A program made the position numbers and the translations under genes. From the NCBI GenBank assembly GCA_963977105.1, contig CAXBNI010000003.1, positions 173,786 to 237,785 on the forward strand: a stretch of DNA of 64,000 nucleotides, given 5' to 3'. The notes beneath the pieces are model-generated. The model was not told the origin of the DNA, did not search any database, and was given only the letters and a program-made list of their open reading frames with translations. The stretch comes from UBA2705 sp963977105. GTDB lineage: Bacteria; Pseudomonadota; Alphaproteobacteria; Micavibrionales; Micavibrionaceae. This document shows, one piece after another, positions 27,904-37,036 of this stretch. Each line of letters opens with the position of its first letter. Position 1 is the stretch's first letter.

Positions 27904-28272
27904 TTAATCTGCGCGTTTTTGCCGCGTCAGCCAGATCAAAGCGATAAAAAGGCCTTTTGCATGTGGTAGAATCCACAGTGCCCCTAATACTGCAATCACC
28001 ATCATAATGGGCAGCTCCAAATGCTGCGGGAAAGTGTCATGGGTGATAAAATAATGCACAAATGGCGCCATAATATGCCCGACAAGCAGTATTGTCAGCC
28101 AAGGCGGCCCATCATCAGCGCGGATCGTCGACAGGTCTTCGCCGCATTGCAAGCAAGCCGCACGCTGCGTCAGATACCCCCGCAAAACCTTACCCTGCCC
28201 ACAGTGTGGGCAGCGTTTTTTTAGCCCGCGAAGTAAAACGGTTTTGCCACTTTCTTTTGTATTTATACTCAT
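27904..28272 (-). CDS. DUF983 family membrane protein
   Basis: 122 residues from ATG 28272 (ggaag 7 bases upstream). The N-terminal zinc-ribbon-like KKRCPHCGQGKVL and CLQCGEDL (two CxxC pairs) are followed by DDGPPWLTILLVGHI and two membrane helices, a signature of the alphaproteobacterial DUF983 family. Function unknown; in other genomes it often lies near cytochrome oxidase or NUDIX genes, but not here. It probably reads into the flippase gene 109 bp further on. Confidence 0.88.
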   Translation of the reverse strand: MSINTKESGKTVLLRGLKKRCPHCGQGKVLRGYLTQRAACLQCGEDLSTIRADDGPPWLTILLVGHIMAPFVHYFITHDTFPQHLELPIMMVIAVLGALWILPHAKGLFIALIWLTRQKRAD

Positions 28273-28363
28273 ATAATGCTTCCATAACTCCATGAGAATT
28301 GATACGCTTTTTTCAAGACGTAGCCAAGGACAATATACAAATAAGAGAGCTGCCTAAACCACT

Positions 28364-28822
28364 CTACTCAGCACCCAAGGCCGCTCTCACTTTTATAAGC
28401 GCTTCAGGTAAGTTTTTCTGATGGCCTTTATGTAGATCAGAGTCCGTGATCTTAAAACATTTTCCTGTGCTTATCAGCACGAGCGCACCACCCTTGGCAT
28501 ATTGTCCGCCGCGACCATAGTGAATCTCAGCCTCCTGAATCTCGTCAAAACGCAAGGTTTCCACACTGTTTACAAAGAGGTTCCTTTGAGAGAATGTAGC
28601 CTTTTTACTACTGACATTAAATGTACTGAGCTTGACCCGATGGATCATCAGAAAACCTATGATAATGCCGTAAAATATCGCAGCATCCTTCAACGCGAAA
28701 GATTGCCCAGTAACCATGCCCACAACAAGAGCAACCAATGCAATGGATACCACGACACTGACTAGCACCAAAGGGTACGATTTAATCACTACGTTCTGAT
28801 TATCTTCTTCTAGCCAAATCAT
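28364..28822 (-). CDS. hypothetical two-helix membrane protein, 152 aa
   Basis: Two adjacent membrane helices (about 15-35 and 44-62) form a hairpin, followed by a soluble C-terminal half that reads like a small beta-rich PH-like domain: FNVSSKKATFSQRNLF, RFDEIQEAEIHYGRGG, ALVLISTGKCFKITD. This is the general layout of bacterial membrane-PH proteins, suggested by pattern only. It lies 21 bp after the Hpt-like gene in the same direction and may be in the same transcript. No specific function supported. Confidence 0.6.
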   Translation of the reverse strand: MIWLEEDNQNVVIKSYPLVLVSVVVSIALVALVVGMVTGQSFALKDAAIFYGIIIGFLMIHRVKLSTFNVSSKKATFSQRNLFVNSVETLRFDEIQEAEIHYGRGGQYAKGGALVLISTGKCFKITDSDLHKGHQKNLPEALIKVRAALGAE

Positions 28823-28843
28823 AACAGCCTCCCTAGCATGGTT

Positions 28844-29362
28844 TTACTTATACTTATCAATCGCGAGTTTTACCATCTGTTTGAGCTCTTCAGCTACAGC
28901 ACCAGCATCATCTTTAATGTTGTTTTTATGTATCAAAATCAATGCATCAATATGCGCCTGCACAATGATCCGCTGATGTTTCAAATCATAAGTTGATTCA
29001 ACCACATAATCGCGAAGAGATTCCGCAAAATGAGCAGCAAGCTCATAACCACATAATGCGGAAATATCTTTAATTTCATGAGCAAACGTAAAAATTTCTT
29101 GTGCTTTTTCTTCGCGCTTTGCGCCCATCTCAAGCGTCGCCATTGCGACCCAGACACGAATAATTTTTTCTAATTCTTCACCTATGCTTTTGTTACAATC
29201 TTTGCACATGGCCTTAATAATGCCTTCAGCCTGATCAACTTTTTCAGGGTCAAGCTGCCCATCCATATCCCTGCGCGTGTGCAGGCCAACCTTACCTTTT
29301 AAAACATTACTACGCTTGTAAATTTCAACCTTAGGGGCATTAGGATCATCTTGTTCGCTCAT
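28844..29362 (-). CDS. Hpt-like phosphotransfer protein (putative)
   Basis: 172 residues, soluble and helical. The segment FAHEIKDISALCGYELAAHF (about 100-119) resembles the phosphorylatable helix of histidine phosphotransfer domains, with His103 as candidate site. Surrounding helices (EKIIRVWVAMATLEMG; HIDALILIHKNNIKDDAG) fit a four-helix bundle. It overlaps the receiver gene by one base, which strongly suggests the two proteins work together in a phosphorelay. No histidine kinase lies in the window. The Hpt call is by motif and neighbour, so moderate confidence. Confidence 0.6.
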   Translation of the reverse strand: MSEQDDPNAPKVEIYKRSNVLKGKVGLHTRRDMDGQLDPEKVDQAEGIIKAMCKDCNKSIGEELEKIIRVWVAMATLEMGAKREEKAQEIFTFAHEIKDISALCGYELAAHFAESLRDYVVESTYDLKHQRIIVQAHIDALILIHKNNIKDDAGAVAEELKQMVKLAIDKYK

Positions 29363-29925
29363 TACTTCACCTCCACTACATTGGGACTAGACGACCTACG
29401 GTTTTGCCCTTCAAAAGGCAGTTCTTGACGGCGCCGATCTGGTCCAAAGTAATCCGGCGTCCGGATAAAAGGGCGGGGATGGTCAATCACGGTACAAATG
29501 CGCGATGCTAGCGTCTTACCAGAAATGGGCTTAACCAGCGTTTCGTTCGCACCCATATCACGCGTCAAGCCAGCAAGGCGCTCTGTCGCATAACCACTAA
29601 CAACAACAACAGGCAGAAAAGATATCGCATCATTCTCATTGCCGCGGATCCATTGTAACAATTCATGCCCCGATCCTTCGGGCATCAACCAATCCGTCAA
29701 CACAATATCAACACGGTTAACATGGCGGCTTTGTTTACGGGCTTGCATAATTGTTAGCAAATTAATGGCATCTTCCGCGCCATCGCAAACCACAATATCA
29801 CCAACGCCAAATGTTTTGAGCATTGAAGACATTAACGTTTGCATATAAACGGAATCTTCAACCAGTAATATAGTAAATTTACTTAAGTCATAATGCTGCT
29901 GTTCGCGGTGTGTCTTAAATACCAA
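29362..29925 (-). CDS. single-domain response regulator (CheY-like receiver)
   Basis: 187 residues. Receiver domain at about 17-140: acidic pair in LLVEDSVYMQ, phospho-acceptor Asp in VLTDWLMPEGSG (about 75), Thr/Ser in VVVSGYA and Lys in LVKPIS. The tail beyond 145 (RPFIRTPDYFGPDRRRQ, Arg-rich) is a short extension often seen in alphaproteobacterial receivers and is not a DNA-binding domain. It therefore acts through protein contact, probably with the Hpt-like product encoded in a one-base overlap downstream. ATG 29925 is taken as start, although conserved sequence begins about 14 residues later. Confidence 0.88.
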   Translation of the reverse strand: MVFKTHREQQHYDLSKFTILLVEDSVYMQTLMSSMLKTFGVGDIVVCDGAEDAINLLTIMQARKQSRHVNRVDIVLTDWLMPEGSGHELLQWIRGNENDAISFLPVVVVSGYATERLAGLTRDMGANETLVKPISGKTLASRICTVIDHPRPFIRTPDYFGPDRRRQELPFEGQNRRSSSPNVVEVK

Positions 29926-30017
29926 AATGATAAGCCTTTATGTGTCAAATTCTATAAATAGTGTAGCGTGTTTAGCGCGCGAAAGGAAGACCTGCGCAAG
30001 CGGGTCTGAGAAATAAG

Positions 30018-30587
30018 CTATGGCAGCGTCACATGCAGTGTCTCAATTAAGTGATAATATCCAATTAATATGACCGCGAATAAAATAGCCATTATAATGA
30101 TTTGGTGCTTAAAGCCATGCTCATGAAAATACGCACGGTCTTTGTGGTGCATGACATCTAACATTTCATCACCAAATTTAATAGATAAAAAGGTACCAAG
30201 GGCACATACAAAAATGATACTCCAATACGGCCAAGGCGTGGTTAATATTTGATAAAGCAATGACGTTAAGAAACTTGTTTCATAGCTAAGTGGCGAAAAA
30301 GTGAGTGTCAACACATTGATTAATATGGCCAGAGCCCAGACAATCATTTCTGAAAAAACCATACGAAACCCAGAGATCACGCGCACAGGGAAGTCTATAA
30401 GAAAACCAGCATCGGCCACTGGCGTACACAGTACAAAAAAGCTCCACGTAAGCCCCGCGACAATACCACCTGTCGCAAGGTCATATTTCCAACTTAAATA
30501 TACAAAATATACAACGACTACGCTCAACAGCATCGCAAATTTATAAAGTCCTTGAGCGCGAGTGGGATGCTTTAGTAAAGCCTTCAT
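30018..30587 (-). CDS. hypothetical multi-spanning membrane protein, 189 aa
   Basis: Five predicted membrane helices (about 14-31, 37-57, 75-98, 118-136 and 163-182). Notable soluble stretch between the last two: KFGDEMLDVMHHKDRAYFHEHGFKH, rich in His and acid and suggestive of metal or proton chemistry on one side of the membrane. It begins 21 bp after the nhaA stop codon in the same direction, so it is probably co-transcribed with nhaA and may serve in ion or pH homeostasis. No family recognised. Confidence 0.65.
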   Translation of the reverse strand: MKALLKHPTRAQGLYKFAMLLSVVVVYFVYLSWKYDLATGGIVAGLTWSFFVLCTPVADAGFLIDFPVRVISGFRMVFSEMIVWALAILINVLTLTFSPLSYETSFLTSLLYQILTTPWPYWSIIFVCALGTFLSIKFGDEMLDVMHHKDRAYFHEHGFKHQIIIMAILFAVILIGYYHLIETLHVTLP

Positions 30588-30608
30588 ATTACAACCATTA
30601 TCTTTCTT

Positions 30609-32012
30609 TTAGCTTGCAAGGTTAGAGCTACATTCATAGCGCTTATTCTTACCTGCAAACCAAAGCCACAAGAAGCCAAATGCGCCCGACATCAAAGACG
30701 CGAGCAAGATCGCCATTTTAGCCACCTCGAGTAACTTCGGATTATCGACGAAGGCTAGCTGCGCGATAAAGACAGACATTGTAAAACCAATACCAGCAAG
30801 GAAGGCAGCGCCAATAATCTGACGGAAACTCGTATTGCTTGGCAATTGCGCAAAGCCTAGCTTAATTGCGATCCAGCATGCGCCTGAAATCCCGACAAAT
30901 TTGCCAAAAATCAAACCAAACATAATGCCCATAAACACGTTTGCATTTGTGCCTTCAAAGACATTGCCAAAGTTAAAGACTACGCCTGCATTAAAGAAAG
31001 CAAAAACGGGAATAACGAAAAATGCCACGGGCATATGCCAAATATGCTCTAAACGTTGTAAAGGGGTCATCACACTTAAAACAAGGTCTTCCATAGATTG
31101 AATTAAGGACTTCATAGTCACATTAGTCATGACACTGCCGCCACTTTTATTGCTGATGTCAAATTTTTCAAGTATATCCGTGCTTTGTGCGCGGAAATAC
31201 TTTGGATCATATTTAGGCCGCGCTGGTACGCAAAATGCACCAATAATACCAGCCAAAGTGGGGTGAATACCTGAATACAGCATCGCCACCCATAAAAGCA
31301 CCGCGATAAGGAAATACGGTACAGACCAACGCACACCAATAAAGTTAAAGAACACCAGAACCGCGGTAAAGACACCTGCCATACCCAAGGCTGGCAGGTG
31401 TAAATTTTCCGTGTAGAACAAGGCGATCACAACCACAGCGCCCAAATCATCGGCAATAGCCAGTGCGACCAGAAACGCCATTAACGAACGCGGCACACGG
31501 TCACCAAGCATTACCATTAAGCCAATCGCAAAAGCGATGTCTGTCGCCATAGGAACAGCCCAGCCATTAGACATTGCGCCAGAAGGGTTGAAAGCATAAT
31601 AAACAAGCGCAGGCACAGCCATACCGCCCACCGCCGCCATAATCGGCAATGCCGCTTTACGTGGGTTAGCAAGCTCCCCGACCAATATCTCTCGTTTTAA
31701 TTCAAGCCCCACGACAAAGAAGAAAAGCGTCATCAAGCCATCATTTACCCAGTGATGCAAAGGCTTGCTCATGGTTAGGCCACCAAGAGAAAACCCTAGA
31801 TCCATATGTGTGAAATGATAGTAAGCTTCATAAAAAACACTGTTTGCCAGAACAAGCGCCAACACTGTCGCCGCAACGAGGATCAGTGAACTTGTGGTTT
31901 CGCGATGAATAAAACGTTCAAACGGCGTCAAAATACGGTCAGCCGTTTTTTCCCAAGGGGCATAGTAAACGCCCGTTTCCTGCTCAACATTAACGTGTTT
32001 CTTATCGCTCAT
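30609..32012 (-). CDS. nhaA: Na+/H+ antiporter NhaA
   Basis: 467 residues, about 12 membrane helices. Recognised by FVVGLELKREILVGEL, MATDIAFAIGLMVMLGDRVP and ALAIADDLGAVVVIALFYT (about 184-202), which contains the adjacent aspartates that bind Na+/Li+ and protons. FLAGIGFTMSVFIAQLAF near the end is the conserved helix. It exports Na+ in exchange for protons at the inner membrane, giving alkaline and salt tolerance. About 75 residues longer than E. coli NhaA, because of an N-terminal cytoplasmic stretch and an insert of charged residues after helix VIII (YFRAQSTDILEKFDISNKSG). A small membrane gene follows 21 bp downstream. Confidence 0.95.
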   Translation of the reverse strand: MSDKKHVNVEQETGVYYAPWEKTADRILTPFERFIHRETTSSLILVAATVLALVLANSVFYEAYYHFTHMDLGFSLGGLTMSKPLHHWVNDGLMTLFFFVVGLELKREILVGELANPRKAALPIMAAVGGMAVPALVYYAFNPSGAMSNGWAVPMATDIAFAIGLMVMLGDRVPRSLMAFLVALAIADDLGAVVVIALFYTENLHLPALGMAGVFTAVLVFFNFIGVRWSVPYFLIAVLLWVAMLYSGIHPTLAGIIGAFCVPARPKYDPKYFRAQSTDILEKFDISNKSGGSVMTNVTMKSLIQSMEDLVLSVMTPLQRLEHIWHMPVAFFVIPVFAFFNAGVVFNFGNVFEGTNANVFMGIMFGLIFGKFVGISGACWIAIKLGFAQLPSNTSFRQIIGAAFLAGIGFTMSVFIAQLAFVDNPKLLEVAKMAILLASLMSGAFGFLWLWFAGKNKRYECSSNLAS

Positions 32013-32055
32013 TATTCACTCTTTGTTACAAAATTAAAGAAAAGGTCGTTGGGTA

Positions 32056-33087
32056 TTAATCCATAAAACGAGCACCATCTTCAGTGCTTAGCGTTTCTTC
32101 ATAAAGGTCGACATGTTCTTCCACAGCGTTGATATCTTCAAATGTTGCGACGTGGAAAACCGCATCGCCGCTGTTTAAGAGTGGCAAGGTTGCAATGCCA
32201 ATAATAATGCCGGTGCGTTTCGCCGTAATATCAAAGCTCTCTTTGCCGAAGGGGTCAGAGACTACGCCAATGACCTGCCCTTTACGTACGCGGTCGCCAA
32301 GGTTTTTCTTCACGGCAAGAATGCCGCTATGTGGCGCTCGAATCCAGTGTGACGAGCGTGCAACAAACACTTCACCCACAGGCGCTTTCTTTTTTACAGG
32401 GCGCAGCATGCCGATTTCACGCATCACCGAAATAACACCTTCAAGGCCGCTTTTAATGACTTTTTCATTAAATCGCAACGCTTCACCACCCTCAAACAGC
32501 AAGGTCGGGATGTTACGTGCCCGCGTGGCTTCACGTAACGAGCCATCACGTAATATGGAGTGCAAAATAACCGGCGACTTGAACGCATTGGCCATTCTTT
32601 GTGTTTCTTCATCATCAAGGCAGGCGCGGATTTGCGGTAAGTTCGCACGGTTAATCGCAGCACAATGCAAATCTATACCATGGGTACACTTATCAACAAT
32701 TTCTGTCATAAAAACATGCGCAAGCTGCCCCGTTAATGACCCCGTTTCTGACCCTGGAAAATGACGGTTTAAATCACGGCGATCTGGCAAGTAACGTGAC
32801 TTATTGTTGAAACCAAACACATTCACAATCGGCACCGCAATTAATGTGCCTGTAATACTGTTCAGTGATTTACGACAAAGCAAACGGCGGATAATTTCAA
32901 CGCCATTTATTTCATCACCATGTACAGCCGCGCTGACAAAAAGGATGGGTCCTTCTTTTTTCCCACGCACGACCTCTACAGGCACGGTCATTTCAGTGAA
33001 GTCATAAAGCTTCGCTACATCCAAATAGATGCTTTTACGCTCTCCGGGTTTGATTTCCTGGTTCGCAATAACAAGTGGTGTTGACAT
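32056..33087 (-). CDS. succinylglutamate desuccinylase/aspartoacylase-family zinc hydrolase
   Basis: 343 residues. M14-like zinc carboxypeptidase fold of the AstE/AspA group: AAVHGDEINGVEI (His and Glu ligands, about 53-65) and GIDLHCAAINR (His, about 138-148). The C-terminal third has a lipoyl-like beta segment (SGILAVKKNLGDRVRKGQVIGVV). It ends the pair with rimK, whose stop is 3 bp before this start, a gene pair seen in many proteobacteria. It may hydrolyse an N-acyl or gamma-glutamyl-type bond in the same pathway. The pairing suggests removal or trimming of residues added by RimK; inference only. Confidence 0.88.
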   Translation of the reverse strand: MSTPLVIANQEIKPGERKSIYLDVAKLYDFTEMTVPVEVVRGKKEGPILFVSAAVHGDEINGVEIIRRLLCRKSLNSITGTLIAVPIVNVFGFNNKSRYLPDRRDLNRHFPGSETGSLTGQLAHVFMTEIVDKCTHGIDLHCAAINRANLPQIRACLDDEETQRMANAFKSPVILHSILRDGSLREATRARNIPTLLFEGGEALRFNEKVIKSGLEGVISVMREIGMLRPVKKKAPVGEVFVARSSHWIRAPHSGILAVKKNLGDRVRKGQVIGVVSDPFGKESFDITAKRTGIIIGIATLPLLNSGDAVFHVATFEDINAVEEHVDLYEETLSTEDGARFMD

Positions 33088-33090
33088 ATA

Positions 33091-33993
33091 TTACCCTTTA
33101 TTCGTGCGGCTTTTCTTATGAGTTACCGCGTTTTTCTCAAGATATTCTATCATTAAACTGGCAATATCTTTACCAGAAGTTTTCTCAATACCTTCAAGGC
33201 CTGGGGAAGAGTTCACTTCAAGGATTAATGGTCCACGATCTGAGCGCACCAAATCAACACCAGCGACATCTAGTCCCATCGCTTTTGCCCCCGCAACGGC
33301 GAGTTTACGTTCTTCTGGCGTTATTTTAATTTTCTGACCGATGCCACCACTATGCAAATTAGAGCGGAAATCACCGTCCTGCGCCGTGCGCATCATCGAC
33401 GCGATCACTTTGTCGCCAATAACAAAGCAGCGTATGTCAGAACCATTAGATTCCTTGATGAATTCCTGCACCAAGAAATGTGCCTCAAGGCCGCGAAACG
33501 CTTCAATAACGCTTTCTGCTGCTTTTTTCGTTTCCGCCAAGATAACACCTTTACCTTGTGCGCTTTCAAGCAACTTAATCACAAGCGGCGCACCGCCCAT
33601 CATTTTGATAAGGTCATCAGTATTATCCGTCGAATGCGCATAGCCTGTATTCGGCATGCCAAGGTTTTTTTGTGACAAAATTTGGTGCGCACGTAACTTG
33701 TCGCGTGAACGCATTATCGCAAGAGAGCCGTTTAATGCATAAACTCCGGCACTTTCAAACTGACGCAGCGTCGCGGTGCCATAAAAAGACACTGTTGCGC
33801 CAATACGTGATATGACCGCATCAAAATTAAGGATCTCATCTTTATAATGCACTTCAGGTTTCGTAGAGTTAATGTTCATATAACATTTCAAAACATCAAT
33901 CACCCGTGCGTCATGCCCGCGTGCTTTCGCCGCGGCGACAAGGCGTTGTGTTGAGTAAAGTGTTGCGCCACGAGAGAGAATTCCGATTTTCAT
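33091..33993 (-). CDS. rimK: RimK-type ATP-grasp ligase
   Basis: 300 residues, ATP-grasp enzyme that in E. coli adds glutamates to ribosomal protein S6 and can also make poly-glutamate. Seen: the N-terminal RimK domain ([18 protein letters not shown]), [20 protein letters not shown] (ATP lid, about 131-150), [21 protein letters not shown] (split over the nucleotide pocket), and the Mg-binding [13 protein letters not shown] (about 261-273). Length is usual for the family. Directly upstream of the aspartoacylase-like gene with a 3-bp gap, so one operon. Confidence 0.92.
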   Translation of the reverse strand: MKIGILSRGATLYSTQRLVAAAKARGHDARVIDVLKCYMNINSTKPEVHYKDEILNFDAVISRIGATVSFYGTATLRQFESAGVYALNGSLAIMRSRDKLRAHQILSQKNLGMPNTGYAHSTDNTDDLIKMMGGAPLVIKLLESAQGKGVILAETKKAAESVIEAFRGLEAHFLVQEFIKESNGSDIRCFVIGDKVIASMMRTAQDGDFRSNLHSGGIGQKIKITPEERKLAVAGAKAMGLDVAGVDLVRSDRGPLILEVNSSPGLEGIEKTSGKDIASLMIEYLEKNAVTHKKSRTNKG

Positions 33994-34088
33994 GATATTT
34001 TGACTTTCATATTAAATTATGCGTATAGATTTATCGTCTTTTTACGCGGGTTTACAGACGAAATAAAGCTTTATATATGTGCTTCATT

Positions 34089-35066
34089 CTAGAACCATTT
34101 TAGCTTTTTAAAGATCCAAATTTGTACAGCGATGACACACAACAAAAACCCATTAAAAATCGTGAAACCGTAAGGGCTATCCGCCCCAGGTATCCCCGAT
34201 ACATTCACCCCTAAGAGTCCTGTTAGGAATCCCAACGGCAGGAAAATAGCTGCAATAACCGACAGCATATACAGGTTTTTATTCATTTTATCTGCCAGAG
34301 CGTTGGCAAGCTCATCTTTAATAATTTGCGCACGTTCGCGTATCGTATCAAGGTCTTCAACATAGCGTATCACGCGATCAAAAGACTCCTGCAAGCGGCG
34401 CTTATGAAAAGGCTCTAACCAATCTTGTTCTGACGTTCTCAAATGCGCAATAACGTCACGTTGCGGTGCTATATAACGTTTAAAAACAATTGCCTGCTTA
34501 CGAATCGAGGTGATGCTATTGCGCTCTTTGGTATCAGGCGCCTCCATAACGTTTTCTTCAATATCATCGAGCGCTTCATCTAGATCAAGAAACACAGGCT
34601 CCATACGTTCAAACAGATTAGCGGCGAGCATGGTGATAAAATCACCAGAATTTTTAGGGCCTTTGCCGTGCGTAAAACTGCCTACAATGTCTTTGATCGC
34701 TTTTAATGGTCGGCGCTGCACGCTGATAATGCGATGTGCATCAATCCATAGGCGTATGGATACCATGTCTTCAGGCTGTGCATCCGCATTCAGATTCACC
34801 CCTCTTAATATCAGCAACGAACCTTCTTCAAATTCAGCGATACGCGGGCGCGTTTCATCGGCGAGCAGGGCCGAAACAATAATGTGATCCAAATAGGATA
34901 TTTCTTCCTCCAGCCATTTGCGCGCAGCCGGGTCAGTCGCATCAAGATGCACCCATGCAAGCGCCGCGCTCTTTGCAATTTCAGACGCTTCGCCGCCATC
35001 AAGGATGCGGCCATAACCGTCCCCTGCAATAGCGCAAGCGTGAATAATTCCATGAGTATCTGACAT
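34089..35066 (-). CDS. zntB: CorA/ZntB-family divalent cation transporter
   Basis: 325 residues. A large cytoplasmic N-terminal domain with long charged helices (about 1-260) is followed by two C-terminal membrane helices (about 265-285 and 298-318). The loop between them carries GLLGVNVSGIPG, the ZntB-type variant of the CorA GMN motif, then YGFTIFNG. It forms a pentameric channel for Zn2+ or Mg2+ at the inner membrane; ZntB members are proton-coupled zinc carriers. Stands alone in its direction, separated from rimK by 95 bp and from mscS by 39 bp. Confidence 0.88.
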   Translation of the reverse strand: MSDTHGIIHACAIAGDGYGRILDGGEASEIAKSAALAWVHLDATDPAARKWLEEEISYLDHIIVSALLADETRPRIAEFEEGSLLILRGVNLNADAQPEDMVSIRLWIDAHRIISVQRRPLKAIKDIVGSFTHGKGPKNSGDFITMLAANLFERMEPVFLDLDEALDDIEENVMEAPDTKERNSITSIRKQAIVFKRYIAPQRDVIAHLRTSEQDWLEPFHKRRLQESFDRVIRYVEDLDTIRERAQIIKDELANALADKMNKNLYMLSVIAAIFLPLGFLTGLLGVNVSGIPGADSPYGFTIFNGFLLCVIAVQIWIFKKLKWF

Positions 35067-35105
35067 TTTATATCCTTTGTTTTATATAGATATGCGTTTT
35101 TAGAT

Positions 35106-36092
35106 CTACGCAGGCTTGATGTCTTCTAGACTCGGAAGCCCCTGCGCGCTGCGTATGTGCAAGTCGCGCTGCGGAAACGGAATTTCAATATCGTGCTCTT
35201 TGAACTTCTTCCAGATCTCAAACAACACTTCACTATGCGGCTCCCAACGGCCTTGCGTTACATCCATAACCCAAAAATGCAGTACAAAATCAACGGAACT
35301 GTCACCAAAGTTACGTAAGAAACATTTAGGCATAGGCTCCTCGATACAGCGCGGGTGCTCTTTGGCTGCCTGTAATATCAAATCGCGGGCTTTTTCAATA
35401 TCAGAGTTATAGGATACGCCAATCAAGGCCTCAATACGGCCTTTTGAGTTCGTAAACGTCCAGTTAATAACACGGTTCGTTATGAAGTCCTCATTCGGGA
35501 TCATAATTTCTTTGCCGTCAAATGTTTCCAATAAGGTATAACGGGCGCTAGATTTACGAACGAAACCGACCGTACCATCCATCAATTCAACCAAGTCGTC
35601 TTGCTCTACGGACTTTTCAAGCAGCAAAATCAACCCGCTAATGAAGTTTGAAGCAATTTTCTGTAAACCAAAACCAAGGCCAATACCCACAGCACCTGAG
35701 AAAACAGTTAACGTCGTCAGGTCAATGCCAACAATATCCAAAGCGATCAGCGTAGCGACAAAGTAAATAAAGATATGCGCAAGTTTAATGAGTAACGAAC
35801 GGTTTGATGCGCGGATTTTCTTGACTTTGGACAGGCGGCCTTCCGCAACATCAGATACGATCGCAGCGACCCAAAAAACGATCACAACAATAAGTGCAGA
35901 GTGCAGAGTTTGGTAGGCGCTCATCTTGTATGAACCAACTGCAAATGACAGCTGATCGGTATCTAGATACTGCTTAACAACATCTAAATATCCCAGCGTG
36001 CCCATAGCAAGCACAGCGAAGAGCGTGAAGAATACCAACCATTTTGCAGGCGTGCCTTTTGGTTTTAATATATGAAGCCAAAAGCTTTTCAT
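35106..36092 (-). CDS. mechanosensitive ion channel, MscS family
   Basis: 328 residues from ATG 36092 (aaggg upstream). Four membrane helices come first (about 20-40, 60-80, 105-125 and 128-150). The pore-lining helix and start of the beta domain follow: FSGAVGIGLGFGLQKIASNF (about 147-166), then ISGLILLLEKSVEQDDLVELMDG split around residue 170, then the soluble beta and alpha/beta domains (PNEDFITNRVINWT). It opens under membrane tension to release solutes after osmotic downshock. It lies beside CorA/ZntB and carbonic anhydrase genes on the same strand. Confidence 0.92.
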   Translation of the reverse strand: MKSFWLHILKPKGTPAKWLVFFTLFAVLAMGTLGYLDVVKQYLDTDQLSFAVGSYKMSAYQTLHSALIVVIVFWVAAIVSDVAEGRLSKVKKIRASNRSLLIKLAHIFIYFVATLIALDIVGIDLTTLTVFSGAVGIGLGFGLQKIASNFISGLILLLEKSVEQDDLVELMDGTVGFVRKSSARYTLLETFDGKEIMIPNEDFITNRVINWTFTNSKGRIEALIGVSYNSDIEKARDLILQAAKEHPRCIEEPMPKCFLRNFGDSSVDFVLHFWVMDVTQGRWEPHSEVLFEIWKKFKEHDIEIPFPQRDLHIRSAQGLPSLEDIKPA

Positions 36093-36211
36093 GTTTAACC
36101 CTTGTATGAATAAATTACGCGCAAACATATCATATTAATAAGGCCCTGTATAAACAAATTAGCGGGGCTAACGCATATACCCTAACTTACATGATGAAAA
36201 AAAGTTCATTT

Positions 36212-36943
36212 TTATGTACAACCACAACCTTTAGCATATTGCGTTAAAAATGCAGCTAGCGACGGTGATACGCCCACGCCTTCATGAGCGTTACCATCAC
36301 TGTCTATCGGTTCAAATACGCCTTGTGCGTCATTATACTCCAACAGCGCCCCCTGTTCTAAATCAAAATACCAACCATGTAGCTGAATGTCGCCCGCCTC
36401 AAACCTTTCACGCAACCAAGGGAAGGAGGTGAGATTTTGCAGCGACGTTAAAATCAGAGCTTGTTCAAGAGCGCGGCTCCGCTGTGCATCAGTTACATTA
36501 CTAAGCATTTCATTGACGGTCTGCATGGTGTCTCTGCCAACGCCAAGCCATTTTTCCAAAAACTCAAATTTATCTTCGCTATTGGCCTGATAATTCCCTG
36601 TCATTAACGCGTTAACGCCGCCGCATTGTGCGTGACCAATCACAACAACATGTTGCACCTTCAGGCAGCGCACGGCAAATTCAATCGCTGAACTAGTGCC
36701 CTGCAGGCCCTCCCCCGCATGGTAAGGTGGCACCAAAGCCGCTACATTGCGAATGGCAAAAAACTCACCCGGCTTGCTGCTTGTCAGAAGCGCAGGCTCG
36801 ATCCGTGAATCCGAACAGGCAATGACCAATGTGTCGGGACTCTGGCCGTTTTCGACCAAATCCGCAAACAAGCTCGTCTTGCCTTCGCTAAAATATTCAT
36901 CACGAAAGGCACGGAACCCTTTAACAAGTCTTTTATACGGCAT
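36212..36943 (-). CDS. beta-class carbonic anhydrase
   Basis: 243 residues. Zinc ligands are in ACSDSRI (Cys and Asp-Arg pair, about 43-49) and GHAQCGGV (His and Cys, about 103-110), with FAIRNVAALVPPY as the conserved segment between. It interconverts CO2 and bicarbonate in the cytoplasm. It ends KGCGCT, a short Cys tail that may be incidental. No transporter of the SulP type is next to it. The start is taken at ATG 36943; a gaggagcgc ribosome-like site lies about 5 bases upstream. Confidence 0.95.
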   Translation of the reverse strand: MPYKRLVKGFRAFRDEYFSEGKTSLFADLVENGQSPDTLVIACSDSRIEPALLTSSKPGEFFAIRNVAALVPPYHAGEGLQGTSSAIEFAVRCLKVQHVVVIGHAQCGGVNALMTGNYQANSEDKFEFLEKWLGVGRDTMQTVNEMLSNVTDAQRSRALEQALILTSLQNLTSFPWLRERFEAGDIQLHGWYFDLEQGALLEYNDAQGVFEPIDSDGNAHEGVGVSPSLAAFLTQYAKGCGCT

Positions 36944-37036
36944 TTCGCGCTCCTCAGCAGATTCAATAATTCCTTATTTATAAATAAAAATAAGGCGTAA
37001 GGCAACACATTGCGGCGCGAAGCTTCACACGGCCTT

